From assembly GCA_028285465.1 (NCBI GenBank), contig JANQPD010000023.1, forward strand, positions 62,001-126,000: a stretch of DNA of 64,000 nt, written 5' to 3'. Under the pieces are notes generated by a model. It made no database searches. It was given only the letters and a program-made list of their open reading frames with translations, and had not been told where the DNA came from. Numbering within the stretch: position 1 is the first letter of the stretch; each line of letters begins with the position of its first letter. Below are positions 50,460 to 59,642 of this stretch, piece by piece. The position numbers and the translations under genes are program-made. This stretch comes from Owenweeksia sp. GTDB taxonomy: Bacteria; Bacteroidota; Bacteroidia; Flavobacteriales; Schleiferiaceae.

Positions 50460-52787
50460 TTAAAACTTAAAGATGTAGGATACTGAGGGAATAATAGGGA
50501 AGAGGCTTACCTGCACTACTTGCCGCTCTTCGGCTATAAGGTCCTCTTGTACGCTCAGGTAATAGGGGTTTTGCCGGCTATAAGCGTTATAAATGCTAAT
50601 GTTCCAGGTACGCCGGCCCCATCGGGTCTTTTTGTGAAAATTGATCCCCAGGTCTAAGCGGTGGTAGGCAGGCATGCGTGCGGCGTTTCTGCGGCTAAAC
50701 CGGTCTACTTCAAAAACACCCAAAGGATTAAAGCGGTTGTTTACGAAAAAGCTGGCGGTAGGCGCAGTAAAGGCATTGCCGCTCCCGAATACCCAGGTAA
50801 GCCCGGCATCCATTTTTTTACTGAATGTATGGTTTACCACCAAGCTGATGTCGTGCCTGCGATCATATTTATAGGGAAATCGAAAACCTTCGTTGAGATT
50901 GGGGAATTGCCGGGTACTATAGGCCAGGGTGTACGCCAGCCAGCCGGTGGTCTTTCCCTGGTTACGCCTCAACAAAAACTCAATCCCGTACATTTCTCCC
51001 TTTCCGCCTGTTTCTACATTGTCTTGCCAATCTGCAGTAGATAAAAAGGAGGCGCCTTCTTTATAATCGATCAGGTCAGACATCCACTTGTAATAGCCTT
51101 CTACGGAAAGCTCCCATTCATCGTTAAAGAAATTGCGCACACTACCCAAGGCTATTTGTTCGGAACGCTGGGGCTTTATTTTTTCGGTAGAAGAAACCCA
51201 CAGGTCTGTGGGTAGCCCGATACCGCTGTTGCTCAACAGGTGTACAAATTGGTTCATATAGGCGTAGGATCCTTTCAGGGACCAGTTTGAAGTAAGCAGG
51301 TAGCGGGCGGAAAGCCTGGGCTGTAAGGAAGGGTAATCTGCTTCGTGCAAAAAATAACGGGCATAGTTTAGGCCCAGGTTAACACGCAAACGTTTGTTTA
51401 CTTTCCAGTCATCCTCCAGGTACACGACCAGGTCGTTGGTATAAATAGGTCTGGAAAGGTTGAGAATGCTGTCAATATTGTTGCCGTTCAACCTGTCTCG
51501 TATTTGTGCCACACTGGGTTTAAAAATGTGGTAGGTATAACCGGCTCCCATTTTAAGGGTATGCTTTGCGTTGAGCACATAATCGAGGTCATAACGCAGG
51601 CCGTTATCACGTATAAGCGAAGAATATTCAAAAGAAAAAGCGGCTGTGTTACCAGATAGGGCAATAACCTCTTCGGCTCCCACCAAAAAACGGTATTGTG
51701 TATAGGTAGCGCTTAGGTTGCCAAAAAGCTTATCGGAGAAAAGGTGGTTCCAGCGCAGGGAGCCGGTATAATTGCCCCAGCGCAGGTAGTTTTCAAAACT
51801 GTTTTCCCTACCGCTTACCGGGTTTTCAACGTATTTGATGTTGAAATCATCCAAACCGGTATAGAAACTTAGGTATAGCCGGTCTTTACGGGAAAAATTG
51901 TGGTTGAGCTTAAAGTTGAGATCTGCAAAATAGTAGCCGAATTCGGTATCGTCCGGTAAAAAGGGACGGGTGAAGAGATCGTAATAGGTCCTCCTGCCGG
52001 AAAGCATAAAAGAAGTTTTATCCTTTACCAATGGGCCTTCCAGGGTAAGCTTACTGGAAATAAGCCCGATGGACCCCTCCCCGTGAAAAGCTTTCATATT
52101 CCCTTCCTTAAGGTCAATTTCGAGTACGGAACTAAGGCGCCCTGAGAAGCGTGCAGGAAAACCACCTTTAGTAAGCTGCACATTTTTGATCGCATCGGCA
52201 TTGAATACCGAGAAAAAACCAAAAAGGTGTGAAGCATTGTACACGGGAACACCATCTAGTAGGATCAGGTTTTGATCCGGGGAGCCACCGCGTACATAAA
52301 ACCCGGTAGTGCCTTCATTTCCTCCTTGCACACCGGGCAATAGCTGAATGGTACGTATCACATCTACTTCACCCATAAAAGCGGGTATTTGCTTTACCTC
52401 CCTGGCCGAAAGCTTGAACGTGCTCATCTCCGTTTTTTGTGCTTTTATTTCTTTGGCCGTTACAGATACTTCGGCCAGGGCTTCGCTGGAAGACTCCAGT
52501 GCGATGTCAAGCTTGAGGTTTTGATTGCCTGCGAGTGTGAATTGCATAGGCGCATACCCCACATAGCTGACCATAAGCTGCAGGCTGTCTGCAGGTTTAG
52601 GTAACGTAAGGGAATAAAAGCCGTATGTATTGGTAGTTGTACCGGTGGTGGTGCCCGGCAAATATAGGTTTACGCCAATCAGGCGTTCGCCACTGGCGGC
52701 ATCTTCTACAAATCCGCTTAGGGTTATGCTTTGTCCTGTAAGTCCGGCAACGTACAGGAAGGAAAAACAAAAGAGTATTGCTCTCAT
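50460..52787 (-). CDS. TonB-dependent receptor lacking STN domain
   Basis: 775 aa. Signal peptide ends near GLTGQS (residue ~20); the CarboxypepD-like domain starts at once (ITLSGFVEDAASGERLIGVN), so no STN module. Plug GEVDVIRTIQLLPGVQGG, VRGGSPDQNLILLDGVPVY; barrel ends SYIFKF. 127 of 133 residues across the plug (GEVDVIR to RRTYYDL) match the receptor at 53910. Forms its own two-gene operon with the DUF4249 gene, without a local sigma factor. Confidence 0.93.
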   Translation of the reverse strand: MRAILFCFSFLYVAGLTGQSITLSGFVEDAASGERLIGVNLYLPGTTTGTTTNTYGFYSLTLPKPADSLQLMVSYVGYAPMQFTLAGNQNLKLDIALESSSEALAEVSVTAKEIKAQKTEMSTFKLSAREVKQIPAFMGEVDVIRTIQLLPGVQGGNEGTTGFYVRGGSPDQNLILLDGVPVYNASHLFGFFSVFNADAIKNVQLTKGGFPARFSGRLSSVLEIDLKEGNMKAFHGEGSIGLISSKLTLEGPLVKDKTSFMLSGRRTYYDLFTRPFLPDDTEFGYYFADLNFKLNHNFSRKDRLYLSFYTGLDDFNIKYVENPVSGRENSFENYLRWGNYTGSLRWNHLFSDKLFGNLSATYTQYRFLVGAEEVIALSGNTAAFSFEYSSLIRDNGLRYDLDYVLNAKHTLKMGAGYTYHIFKPSVAQIRDRLNGNNIDSILNLSRPIYTNDLVVYLEDDWKVNKRLRVNLGLNYARYFLHEADYPSLQPRLSARYLLTSNWSLKGSYAYMNQFVHLLSNSGIGLPTDLWVSSTEKIKPQRSEQIALGSVRNFFNDEWELSVEGYYKWMSDLIDYKEGASFLSTADWQDNVETGGKGEMYGIEFLLRRNQGKTTGWLAYTLAYSTRQFPNLNEGFRFPYKYDRRHDISLVVNHTFSKKMDAGLTWVFGSGNAFTAPTASFFVNNRFNPLGVFEVDRFSRRNAARMPAYHRLDLGINFHKKTRWGRRTWNISIYNAYSRQNPYYLSVQEDLIAEERQVVQVSLFPIIPSVSYIFKF

Positions 52788-52966
52788 GAATCAAATGGGC
52801 AGCTGGGGTTAGCTTATAAATTTCCAGGGGAAACGGCCACGCAAAAGTTTCGTGATAAAAGGTAACAAAAGTGAAATGGTGAAGTGGGTTTAATGCTAAG
52901 CTAAGTTTAACAAATGGTCAATATTTTTAATGCATTTTCAAAAAAGCTTTATCAGGATGTTTTTGC

Positions 52967-52997
52967 AAAAAAAAAGCCCACGGTCAAACCGTGGGCT
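52967..52997 (-). terminator. Strong intrinsic terminator of the 61.7-53.0 kb operon
   Basis: On the - strand AGCCCACGGT, loop TTG, ACCGTGGGCT then nine T (52975-52967). A perfect 10-bp GC-rich stem, 18 bp downstream of the DUF4249 stop at 53015. It separates the operon of island 2 from the next receptor pair. Confidence 0.9.
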
Positions 52998-53014
52998 ATG
53001 CTGGCAAAAAGCGT

Positions 53015-53905
53015 TTACCTGGGCAGTTCAACCTGGGAAGCCGCTCCACTGGCTACCACCCCGTATCCATTGGAAATGTTGCTGTAGATCTGGGCTGGCT
53101 CGCTGAAAAAGTCGTCTGAATTAAGGTAAGCAGAATAGGTAAGCCTGAAGCGATAATAATCTTCCGTAATGCGTATTACCTGGAAGTATAGCTCGTCCTG
53201 TTCCTCACCGGGAAGGGATATCCCAAAGTCAAGCTGTTTGGTGCCATCCCTGAAGTACTCATCGGATAAAAAGGCCTCATCTGTATAAACATCCTGATCG
53301 GGATCGAACGGGTCGTTATAATAATCGAATGTTTCTACGGTAGGATCGGAGAGGATCATAGTGGCCAGTTCAAAAGTACCTCCCGCTCTCTTATAGTAGG
53401 CCCTTAGCAGATACCAGTCGTCACCTCCTTGGGCATCTTCTATCCTGACCCGGTACCTCTCCCGGTTAGCGTCATATGTTACGTAGCTTACGTTGACGGG
53501 CTCTACCACAGAGGTTTCCCCTTTAATGGTTTGAAAGCCGCTTTTGGAAGCTTCCAGGCGGTAGTTTTTGCCTGATTGCACAATTGCCTGGCTATGATAC
53601 AGGTAGATATCCTGGGTTGTTCCGCGCCCGTTCGGATCGTAATAAGTTTGGTAGAATTGAGGTTCCAATGTATCGGTAAGTATATTGTTTTCAAACAGGT
53701 ATACTGTATAGTCGTCAGATGCTTTAGGAGAAGCGGCATCCAGGGAGTACACAGACTCTCCCACTAAAGCGGTTATGGTATTTCCGCTCAGGAGTAAAGC
53801 CTCCATGGTAAGCTTATTGCCGGGATCGGGAATTTTATAGTCGGTAAGGATCTTTTCGCAGCTTAAAAGCGCAAGGAGCGGAAGAAGATACATTGCTTTT
53901 TTCAT
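53015..53905 (-). CDS. DUF4249 lipoprotein (receptor partner 3)
   Basis: 296 aa. Lipobox LLSC with mature start CEKILTDYKIPDPG. Middle section is Asp/Tyr-rich (ETFDYYNDPFDPDQDVYTDE). C-terminal signature FFSEPAQIYSNISNGYGVVASG matches the partner at 49552 closely. 4 bp after the 777-aa receptor and directly before a strong terminator. Confidence 0.88.
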   Translation of the reverse strand: MKKAMYLLPLLALLSCEKILTDYKIPDPGNKLTMEALLLSGNTITALVGESVYSLDAASPKASDDYTVYLFENNILTDTLEPQFYQTYYDPNGRGTTQDIYLYHSQAIVQSGKNYRLEASKSGFQTIKGETSVVEPVNVSYVTYDANRERYRVRIEDAQGGDDWYLLRAYYKRAGGTFELATMILSDPTVETFDYYNDPFDPDQDVYTDEAFLSDEYFRDGTKQLDFGISLPGEEQDELYFQVIRITEDYYRFRLTYSAYLNSDDFFSEPAQIYSNISNGYGVVASGAASQVELPR

Positions 53906-53909
53906 AAGG

Positions 53910-56243
53910 CTAAAAGTTAAAACTATAAGAGATTGAAGGAATAATAGGGAAGAGGCTCACCTGGTACACGTTTCTTGCCCCGGTATCGTAATCGGTCCTC
54001 AAGTAAAGAAAATAGGGGTTTTGCCGGCTGTAGGCATTGTAGGCGCTTATGTTCCAGACACTTTCTCCCCAACGTGTTTTTTTGCGGAAATTGAATCCTA
54101 TATCCAGGCGGTGGTAAGCCGGCATGCGCAAGCCGTTGCGTTCGCTGTAGCGGTCTACCGCATCCACATTCCCACTGAAAGAGCCGCCCAGGAAATATTT
54201 GGCTACCGGGGCGGTAAAGGTGTTTCCGGTACCGTATACCCAGGTTAGGCCCATGTCGAAGCGATCTGAAAATTTGTGGTTTACCACCACGCTTATATCG
54301 TGTCTGCGGTCATATTTGTAGGGATAGGTATTTCCCTGGTTGATGTTGTCGAACTGGCGATTGGTCCAGGCGAGTGTATAGCCTATCCAACCGGTGGTTT
54401 TCCCTTTGTTTTTCCTGATCAGGAACTCAACTCCGTACGCCTGACCCCTGCCATCGGTCTCCACGGTATTTTGCCAGTCTGTGGTAGAAAGAAAAGAAGC
54501 ACCCTCTTTATAATCGATTAGGTTATCCATCCATTTATAATATGCCTCTACAGAAAACTCGAACATATTGCCCCGTACATTTCGTGTGCTCCCTATGGCA
54601 ATTTGCTGGGATATCTGAGGCCTTACTTTCTCAGTAGAAGAAACCCATAGATCGGTAGGTAGCCCGATGCCGTTATTGCTAAGCAGGTGAATGTACTGGT
54701 TCATGTACGCATAAGAGGCCTTTACCGACCAGTCATCACGCAACAGGTACCGTCCCGAAAAACGGGGCTGCAGGGAGTGGTAGAAGGCTTCGCTGGTGAA
54801 ATACAGGTTGTAATTGAGCCCGTAATTGATGCGGAGCTTATCGTTCACTATGAAGTCATCTTCCACATACAGCACTCCTTCGTTGGCATAAATGGGCTGT
54901 GAGAGGTTTAGGATGCTGTCTATTTTCCTGCCGTCAAATTCATCGGCTATCTGCGCTACCCCGGGTTTGAAGATGTGGTAGGTATAAGCGGCCCCCATTT
55001 TAAGCGTATGCTTATTGTTGAGCACATAATCCATGTCGTAGCGCAGGCCGTAATCCCGGATCAGGGAGGAGTATTCAAAGCCGAAATTCCTGGTTTCCCC
55101 ACCCGGTTCGGATAAGGTTTCCTCGGCACCAAGGCTAAGCCTGTATTGCGTATAGCTGGCGGTGAGGTTGCCAAAGAGCTTATCGGAAAACAGGTGGTTC
55201 CAACGAGTGGAACCCGTATAGTTGCCCCACTTCAGGAAGGTTTCAAATGCATCTTCCTGGCTGCCACCCGAAAAACCGCTTTCTTTATAGCGGGTAAAAA
55301 ATTTATCCAGGCCGGTGTAAAAGCTTACATATACCCGGTCTTTGCGTGAAAAATGGTGATTCAGCTTTACGTTTACATCCGTAAAGTAATATCCTCCGTC
55401 CGTATTGTCAGGCAGAAACGGCCTTACCAACAAATCGTAATACGTTCTGCGCCCGGAGAGCATAAAAGAGGTTTTATCCTTTACCAGCGGGCCTTCCAGG
55501 GTAAGCTTTGAGGCGATAAGGCCTATAGAGCCTTCTCCGTGAAATTCCCGCATGTTTCCTTCCTTAAGGTCTATTTCGAGCACGGAGCTTAAGCGCCCGG
55601 AAAAACGAGCGGGAAAGCCTCCTTTGGTGAGCTGTACATTTTTAATGGCATCTGCATTGAATACGGAAAAGAAACCGAACAGGTGAGAGGCATTGTATAC
55701 AGGTACGCCATCGAGCAGGATCAGGTTTTGATCGGGAGATCCGCCCCTAACGTAAAAACCGGTAGTACCTTCTCCACCGCTTTGCACCCCCGGAAGCAGT
55801 TGTATGGCACGAATCACGTCTACCTCGCCTAAAAAGGCAGGGATCTGTTTTATTTCTTTGGAACTAAGTGTGAAAGTGCTCATTTGCGTTTTTTGCGCCT
55901 GTATCTCTTCCGCCACCACCAAAGCCTCTTCCAATTGGATACTGGCAGGGGAAAGTGCTACGTCAAGGATATAATCCCGGTTGGCACTTATGCGAAAGCG
56001 TTTGCTTTCATACCCTAAATAGCTTACTGTTACGTTTAGGCTATCGGTTTCCGGTTCTATGCTGAGCGAATAAAAGCCATAGGTATTTGAAGCGGTGCCC
56101 GAAGTAGTACCGGGTATAAATACATTTACACCAATCAGGCGTTCCTTACTGGCCGCGTCTTCAATAAAGCCACTTATGGTAATGGTTTTAGCGGCTAGGG
56201 AGGAGCTACAGACCATGCAGAACCAACAAATTGCTTTCTTCAT
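53910..56243 (-). CDS. TonB-dependent receptor lacking STN domain (island 2)
   Basis: 777 aa. Signal peptide ends near SSLAAK, then ITISGFIEDAASKERLIGVN of the CarboxypepD-like domain, no STN. Plug GEVDVIRAIQLLPGVQSG, then LLDGVPVYNASHLFGFFSVF; barrel ends SYSFNF. Near-identical plug to the 50460 receptor, with a more divergent barrel. It lies downstream in the operon of the STN receptor at 57133 and so probably shares its sigma-driven transcription. Confidence 0.93.
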   Translation of the reverse strand: MKKAICWFCMVCSSSLAAKTITISGFIEDAASKERLIGVNVFIPGTTSGTASNTYGFYSLSIEPETDSLNVTVSYLGYESKRFRISANRDYILDVALSPASIQLEEALVVAEEIQAQKTQMSTFTLSSKEIKQIPAFLGEVDVIRAIQLLPGVQSGGEGTTGFYVRGGSPDQNLILLDGVPVYNASHLFGFFSVFNADAIKNVQLTKGGFPARFSGRLSSVLEIDLKEGNMREFHGEGSIGLIASKLTLEGPLVKDKTSFMLSGRRTYYDLLVRPFLPDNTDGGYYFTDVNVKLNHHFSRKDRVYVSFYTGLDKFFTRYKESGFSGGSQEDAFETFLKWGNYTGSTRWNHLFSDKLFGNLTASYTQYRLSLGAEETLSEPGGETRNFGFEYSSLIRDYGLRYDMDYVLNNKHTLKMGAAYTYHIFKPGVAQIADEFDGRKIDSILNLSQPIYANEGVLYVEDDFIVNDKLRINYGLNYNLYFTSEAFYHSLQPRFSGRYLLRDDWSVKASYAYMNQYIHLLSNNGIGLPTDLWVSSTEKVRPQISQQIAIGSTRNVRGNMFEFSVEAYYKWMDNLIDYKEGASFLSTTDWQNTVETDGRGQAYGVEFLIRKNKGKTTGWIGYTLAWTNRQFDNINQGNTYPYKYDRRHDISVVVNHKFSDRFDMGLTWVYGTGNTFTAPVAKYFLGGSFSGNVDAVDRYSERNGLRMPAYHRLDIGFNFRKKTRWGESVWNISAYNAYSRQNPYFLYLRTDYDTGARNVYQVSLFPIIPSISYSFNF

Positions 56244-56276
56244 ATTGAGTGTGGGTTTAAGGGATGGTATACGATT

Positions 56277-57149
56277 TTATCGGTTAACGCGTATTTCGGT
56301 TTTGTGGGCACAGGCGACAATGCCGTAGCCATTTTTGACGTTGCTATGCAGGTTTCCCTGGTCTGAAAACAGGGGAACGTCTGCTTCCTGGGTGCCTTTA
56401 CTCACTTCATGCCGGTAATAATCTGAACTCACCTGTAAGATCCTGAAAACGATTTCTCCCGACAGGTCAAATTGTGCCGAATAACGGAAGTTGAACGCTC
56501 TTTGCCCGCTGTTTTCATTTTTTAGGTAGTATCGAATCCCTTCCGGAAGGGAAGCCCCCGTATAAATGTATCCGGAAGATTCCTGGACCAACATTTCCGG
56601 GTCTGATGTGGAAAGGTTTAAGAAAAGACGCTCGTTTTCCCTATCAAGGTAACAGTCAAACAAGTAATAAGCAGGTACGGATTGGTTTATTAAGCTAAAG
56701 CTGATTTGCTTTTCAACGGTATCGATTACCAGATGAAGCGGTTCCGGCTTTCCCGGAACCCGGTCGCTTCCCTCTACATCCGGGAAACCCTCGACAGAGG
56801 CCTTAATCGTATAAAGCGCCCTATCGTTAAGGGGCTTTCCTGAGGTGTATAAAAAATAGGTTGAATCAAATAACCCTCCCGACTCAACTGCTTTAGGTTG
56901 AAGCGTATCTATGAGCAATTGGTTTTCAAATAGGTAAATGCGCGCACTATCACTCAATACGGGGGTGGCGTTCGACCAAAAGGGTGCGGAAATACCCGCC
57001 AGTACTTTTATGCTGTCTCCGACAATTAATTTGGCGTCCAGGACTATTTTAGGTTTTTCCTCAGGTAATGGAAAATCCAGGGTTTTGGTGCAGGCACCAA
57101 GCACCAGGAAGGCACAGAAAATGCTTACTCGGTTAAAACTCAAAGCCAT
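56277..57149 (-). CDS. DUF4249 lipoprotein (receptor partner 4)
   Basis: 290 aa. Lipobox LGAC with mature start CTKTLDFPLPEEKP. Contains IKVLAGISAPFWSNATPV near 48 and the C-terminal LHSNVKNGYGIVACAHKTEIRV. Its start overlaps the STN receptor by 17 bp, and the next receptor begins 33 bp later, so it sits between two receptor genes. Confidence 0.86.
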   Translation of the reverse strand: MALSFNRVSIFCAFLVLGACTKTLDFPLPEEKPKIVLDAKLIVGDSIKVLAGISAPFWSNATPVLSDSARIYLFENQLLIDTLQPKAVESGGLFDSTYFLYTSGKPLNDRALYTIKASVEGFPDVEGSDRVPGKPEPLHLVIDTVEKQISFSLINQSVPAYYLFDCYLDRENERLFLNLSTSDPEMLVQESSGYIYTGASLPEGIRYYLKNENSGQRAFNFRYSAQFDLSGEIVFRILQVSSDYYRHEVSKGTQEADVPLFSDQGNLHSNVKNGYGIVACAHKTEIRVNR

Positions 57150-59640
57150 ACGTTATTGAAGGTATGATGGGAAAGAGACTCAGTTGTTCCACCCTGTTTT
57201 GGTTGTTTGCAGTAACCACTTCCAGGTAGAAGGGATTTTGCCTGTTGTAGGCATTGTATAGGCCTACACTCCAGGTGCGCTGCCCCCACCGGGTACGTTT
57301 TTTAAAATGCGCGCTCAGGTCGAGCCTGTGATAGGCCGGGTACCGTAGGCTATTGCGCGAAGCGTAGTCCGTATGTAAAGTTACTCCACCGGTATTGGGA
57401 TCGATCAGGTAATAGGTGCTGGTGGGCAAGCTAAAGGCCTGTCCGGTAGCGTATACCCAGTTTACGCCCAGCTCAAATTTTTCGGAAAAGCGATGGTTAA
57501 ATACGATGCTTATGTTATGCCTCCTGTCGTATTTAAAAGGGTAAAAAGCACCCCTGTTGATGTTTTCAAACTGCCTTTCAGACTTTGAAAGGGTATAGGA
57601 GATCCAACCGGTGGTTTTCCCTTCCAGGCGCTTCAAAAAGAGCTCCATGCCATACGCCCGTCCTAAACCATGGGTTTCTATAGCGTTTTCCCAATCACCT
57701 GAGGTAAGGTAGCTGGCCCCGTTTTTATAAGCAATAAGATTGCTGAGCCATTTGTAATACACCTCGCCTGAGACTTCCCACTTTCCTCCGCCAAAATGAT
57801 GGAAACTGCCAAAAGCGAGTTGTTCAGAACGTTGGGGAGCCACGTTGGCAGTAGAGGACACCCATAGGTCGGTAGGTAAACCAACCCCCTGGTTGGTGAG
57901 GAGGTGTATGGGCTGGGCCATGTTGGCATAAGAAGCTTTGAGCGACCAGTTTTGCTTTACGCTATAGCGGGCGGCAAGGCGGGGCTGGAGGTAATGGTAT
58001 AGCTTGCCTCCCGGGTAATAGACAGAGTAGTGCAGTCCTGCGTTTACTTTCCATCTGGCGTTGATGGCCCAGTCATCTTCTGCGTAGATGTAGAGATCGT
58101 GGGCATTGATATTACTGGAAGAAGCCTGCTGGTTAAGCTCTTCCGTCTGAAAGATTCCGGGACTTGTTTGATGGTAGGTATAGTTAAGTCCAAATCTGCT
58201 TTTGTGCTGCACAAACTGTTGCCACTCAAAATCATATTTTAAACCGTAGTCTTCTATGGCGCTTTTATAACTGAAATCCGGCGCACCGTTTCCGGAAATG
58301 CCGCTTCCGGTAAGAAACCTGTACCGGCTATAGGTGGCGGTAAGGTTTCCAAAAAGGGTTTCGTTTAAAATACGGTTCCAGCGCAGGGCTACCGTGCGGT
58401 TTCCCCACTTTACATCAAAGGGATCGGCAACTCCGAATGCCGAGGCATCGTTTACTCCCAGTGCATCCCGGCCGGAATAAAAGCTCAGGTAAAGCCGGTC
58501 TTTCTCATTTATGAGGTAGTTCAGCTTTGCGTTTACATCATTGAAGAAGTAGTTAAACGGTATATTGGGGTTTACAGCTCTGGCGATCAGGTCCCAGTAG
58601 GTTCTGCGTCCCGAAAGCATAAAGCTCATTTTGTTTTTTATGATCGGTCCTTCCAGCATAAGCCTGCTGGCAACCAGGCCAATGGAGCCAGACCCGTGGT
58701 ACTCGTTCAGGTTGCCCTCTTTCATGTCAATGCTCAGCACCGAGCTGAGCCTTCCGCCAAAACGGGCCGGGAACCCTCCTTTTATGAGGGAAATGCTTTT
58801 GATTGCCTCCGCATTGAATACGGAAAAGAAACCAAATAAGTGGGAGGCGTTGTACACGGGTACGCCATCTAAAAGCAAGAGGTTTTGATCCGGGCTGCCC
58901 CCCCGTACAATAAGACCTGCTGTTCCTTCCGTTCCAACCTGTACCCCGGGCAAGGTTTGTACCGTTTTCAGGATATCTACTTCCCCGAGGAAGGCGGGCG
59001 TACCTTTGGCAAATTCAGGGCTAAACGAGGCTTCGCTCATCTGCGTAAAATCGGTGGTAAGCACACGGGCATTGATTTCCACCGTAGGCAGTTGCAGAGG
59101 ACTTGCCTGTAGCGAGAAGTCTACGGGGTTCTCTGTACTATACACCCACCTTTTTTCGTTTTTGTACCCCAGGGAAGAGGCAATAACCAACAAAGTATCC
59201 TTTACGTCAACGGTAAGCGAAAAATATCCAAAGGCATTAGTGGTAGTGCCAATGTTTAAAGATGGGATATACACATGGGCACCCACCAGGCGTTCCCCGC
59301 TTTCCTTTTCTTCCACATAACCGTTTAGATTGCGTGTCTGCTCCTTAAGGATAGGGCTTATGATCACCTTATTTTTGCGGTAAATGAAGCGGTAGGCCTG
59401 TTCATCAAATAGCATGGACAACAATTTATGGAGTACCGGATTGGCGTTGTCAAGCACTATCTCCTGTTGGTACACAGCCGAATTTGCATAACTCAATTGA
59501 ACGCCACCGGCCCTTATGCTATCTATTACCTCCGTTGCGCTATAACGCCCGGGACTTATACGTATTACGTATTGCCTGTTCACCTGTGCCTGACAAAATA
59601 CACAGGTGAGTATTCCGAATACCGCAAACAGGTGACGCAT
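57133..59640 (-). CDS. TonB-dependent receptor with STN signalling domain (island 2)
   Basis: 835 aa. Signal peptide (1-18), STN-like domain at ~22-100 (RYSATEVIDSIRAGGVQLSY, LHKLLSMLFDEQAYRFIYR), CarboxypepD-like at ~105-190 (LNGYVEEKESGERLVGAHVY), plug LKTVQTLPGVQVGTEGTAGL, barrel ending TYGFEF. Located 2 bp after fecR, so it is the signal-transducing receptor of island 2. Confidence 0.93.
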   Translation of the reverse strand: MRHLFAVFGILTCVFCQAQVNRQYVIRISPGRYSATEVIDSIRAGGVQLSYANSAVYQQEIVLDNANPVLHKLLSMLFDEQAYRFIYRKNKVIISPILKEQTRNLNGYVEEKESGERLVGAHVYIPSLNIGTTTNAFGYFSLTVDVKDTLLVIASSLGYKNEKRWVYSTENPVDFSLQASPLQLPTVEINARVLTTDFTQMSEASFSPEFAKGTPAFLGEVDILKTVQTLPGVQVGTEGTAGLIVRGGSPDQNLLLLDGVPVYNASHLFGFFSVFNAEAIKSISLIKGGFPARFGGRLSSVLSIDMKEGNLNEYHGSGSIGLVASRLMLEGPIIKNKMSFMLSGRRTYWDLIARAVNPNIPFNYFFNDVNAKLNYLINEKDRLYLSFYSGRDALGVNDASAFGVADPFDVKWGNRTVALRWNRILNETLFGNLTATYSRYRFLTGSGISGNGAPDFSYKSAIEDYGLKYDFEWQQFVQHKSRFGLNYTYHQTSPGIFQTEELNQQASSSNINAHDLYIYAEDDWAINARWKVNAGLHYSVYYPGGKLYHYLQPRLAARYSVKQNWSLKASYANMAQPIHLLTNQGVGLPTDLWVSSTANVAPQRSEQLAFGSFHHFGGGKWEVSGEVYYKWLSNLIAYKNGASYLTSGDWENAIETHGLGRAYGMELFLKRLEGKTTGWISYTLSKSERQFENINRGAFYPFKYDRRHNISIVFNHRFSEKFELGVNWVYATGQAFSLPTSTYYLIDPNTGGVTLHTDYASRNSLRYPAYHRLDLSAHFKKRTRWGQRTWSVGLYNAYNRQNPFYLEVVTANNQNRVEQLSLFPIIPSITYGFEF

Positions 59641-59642
59641 GT

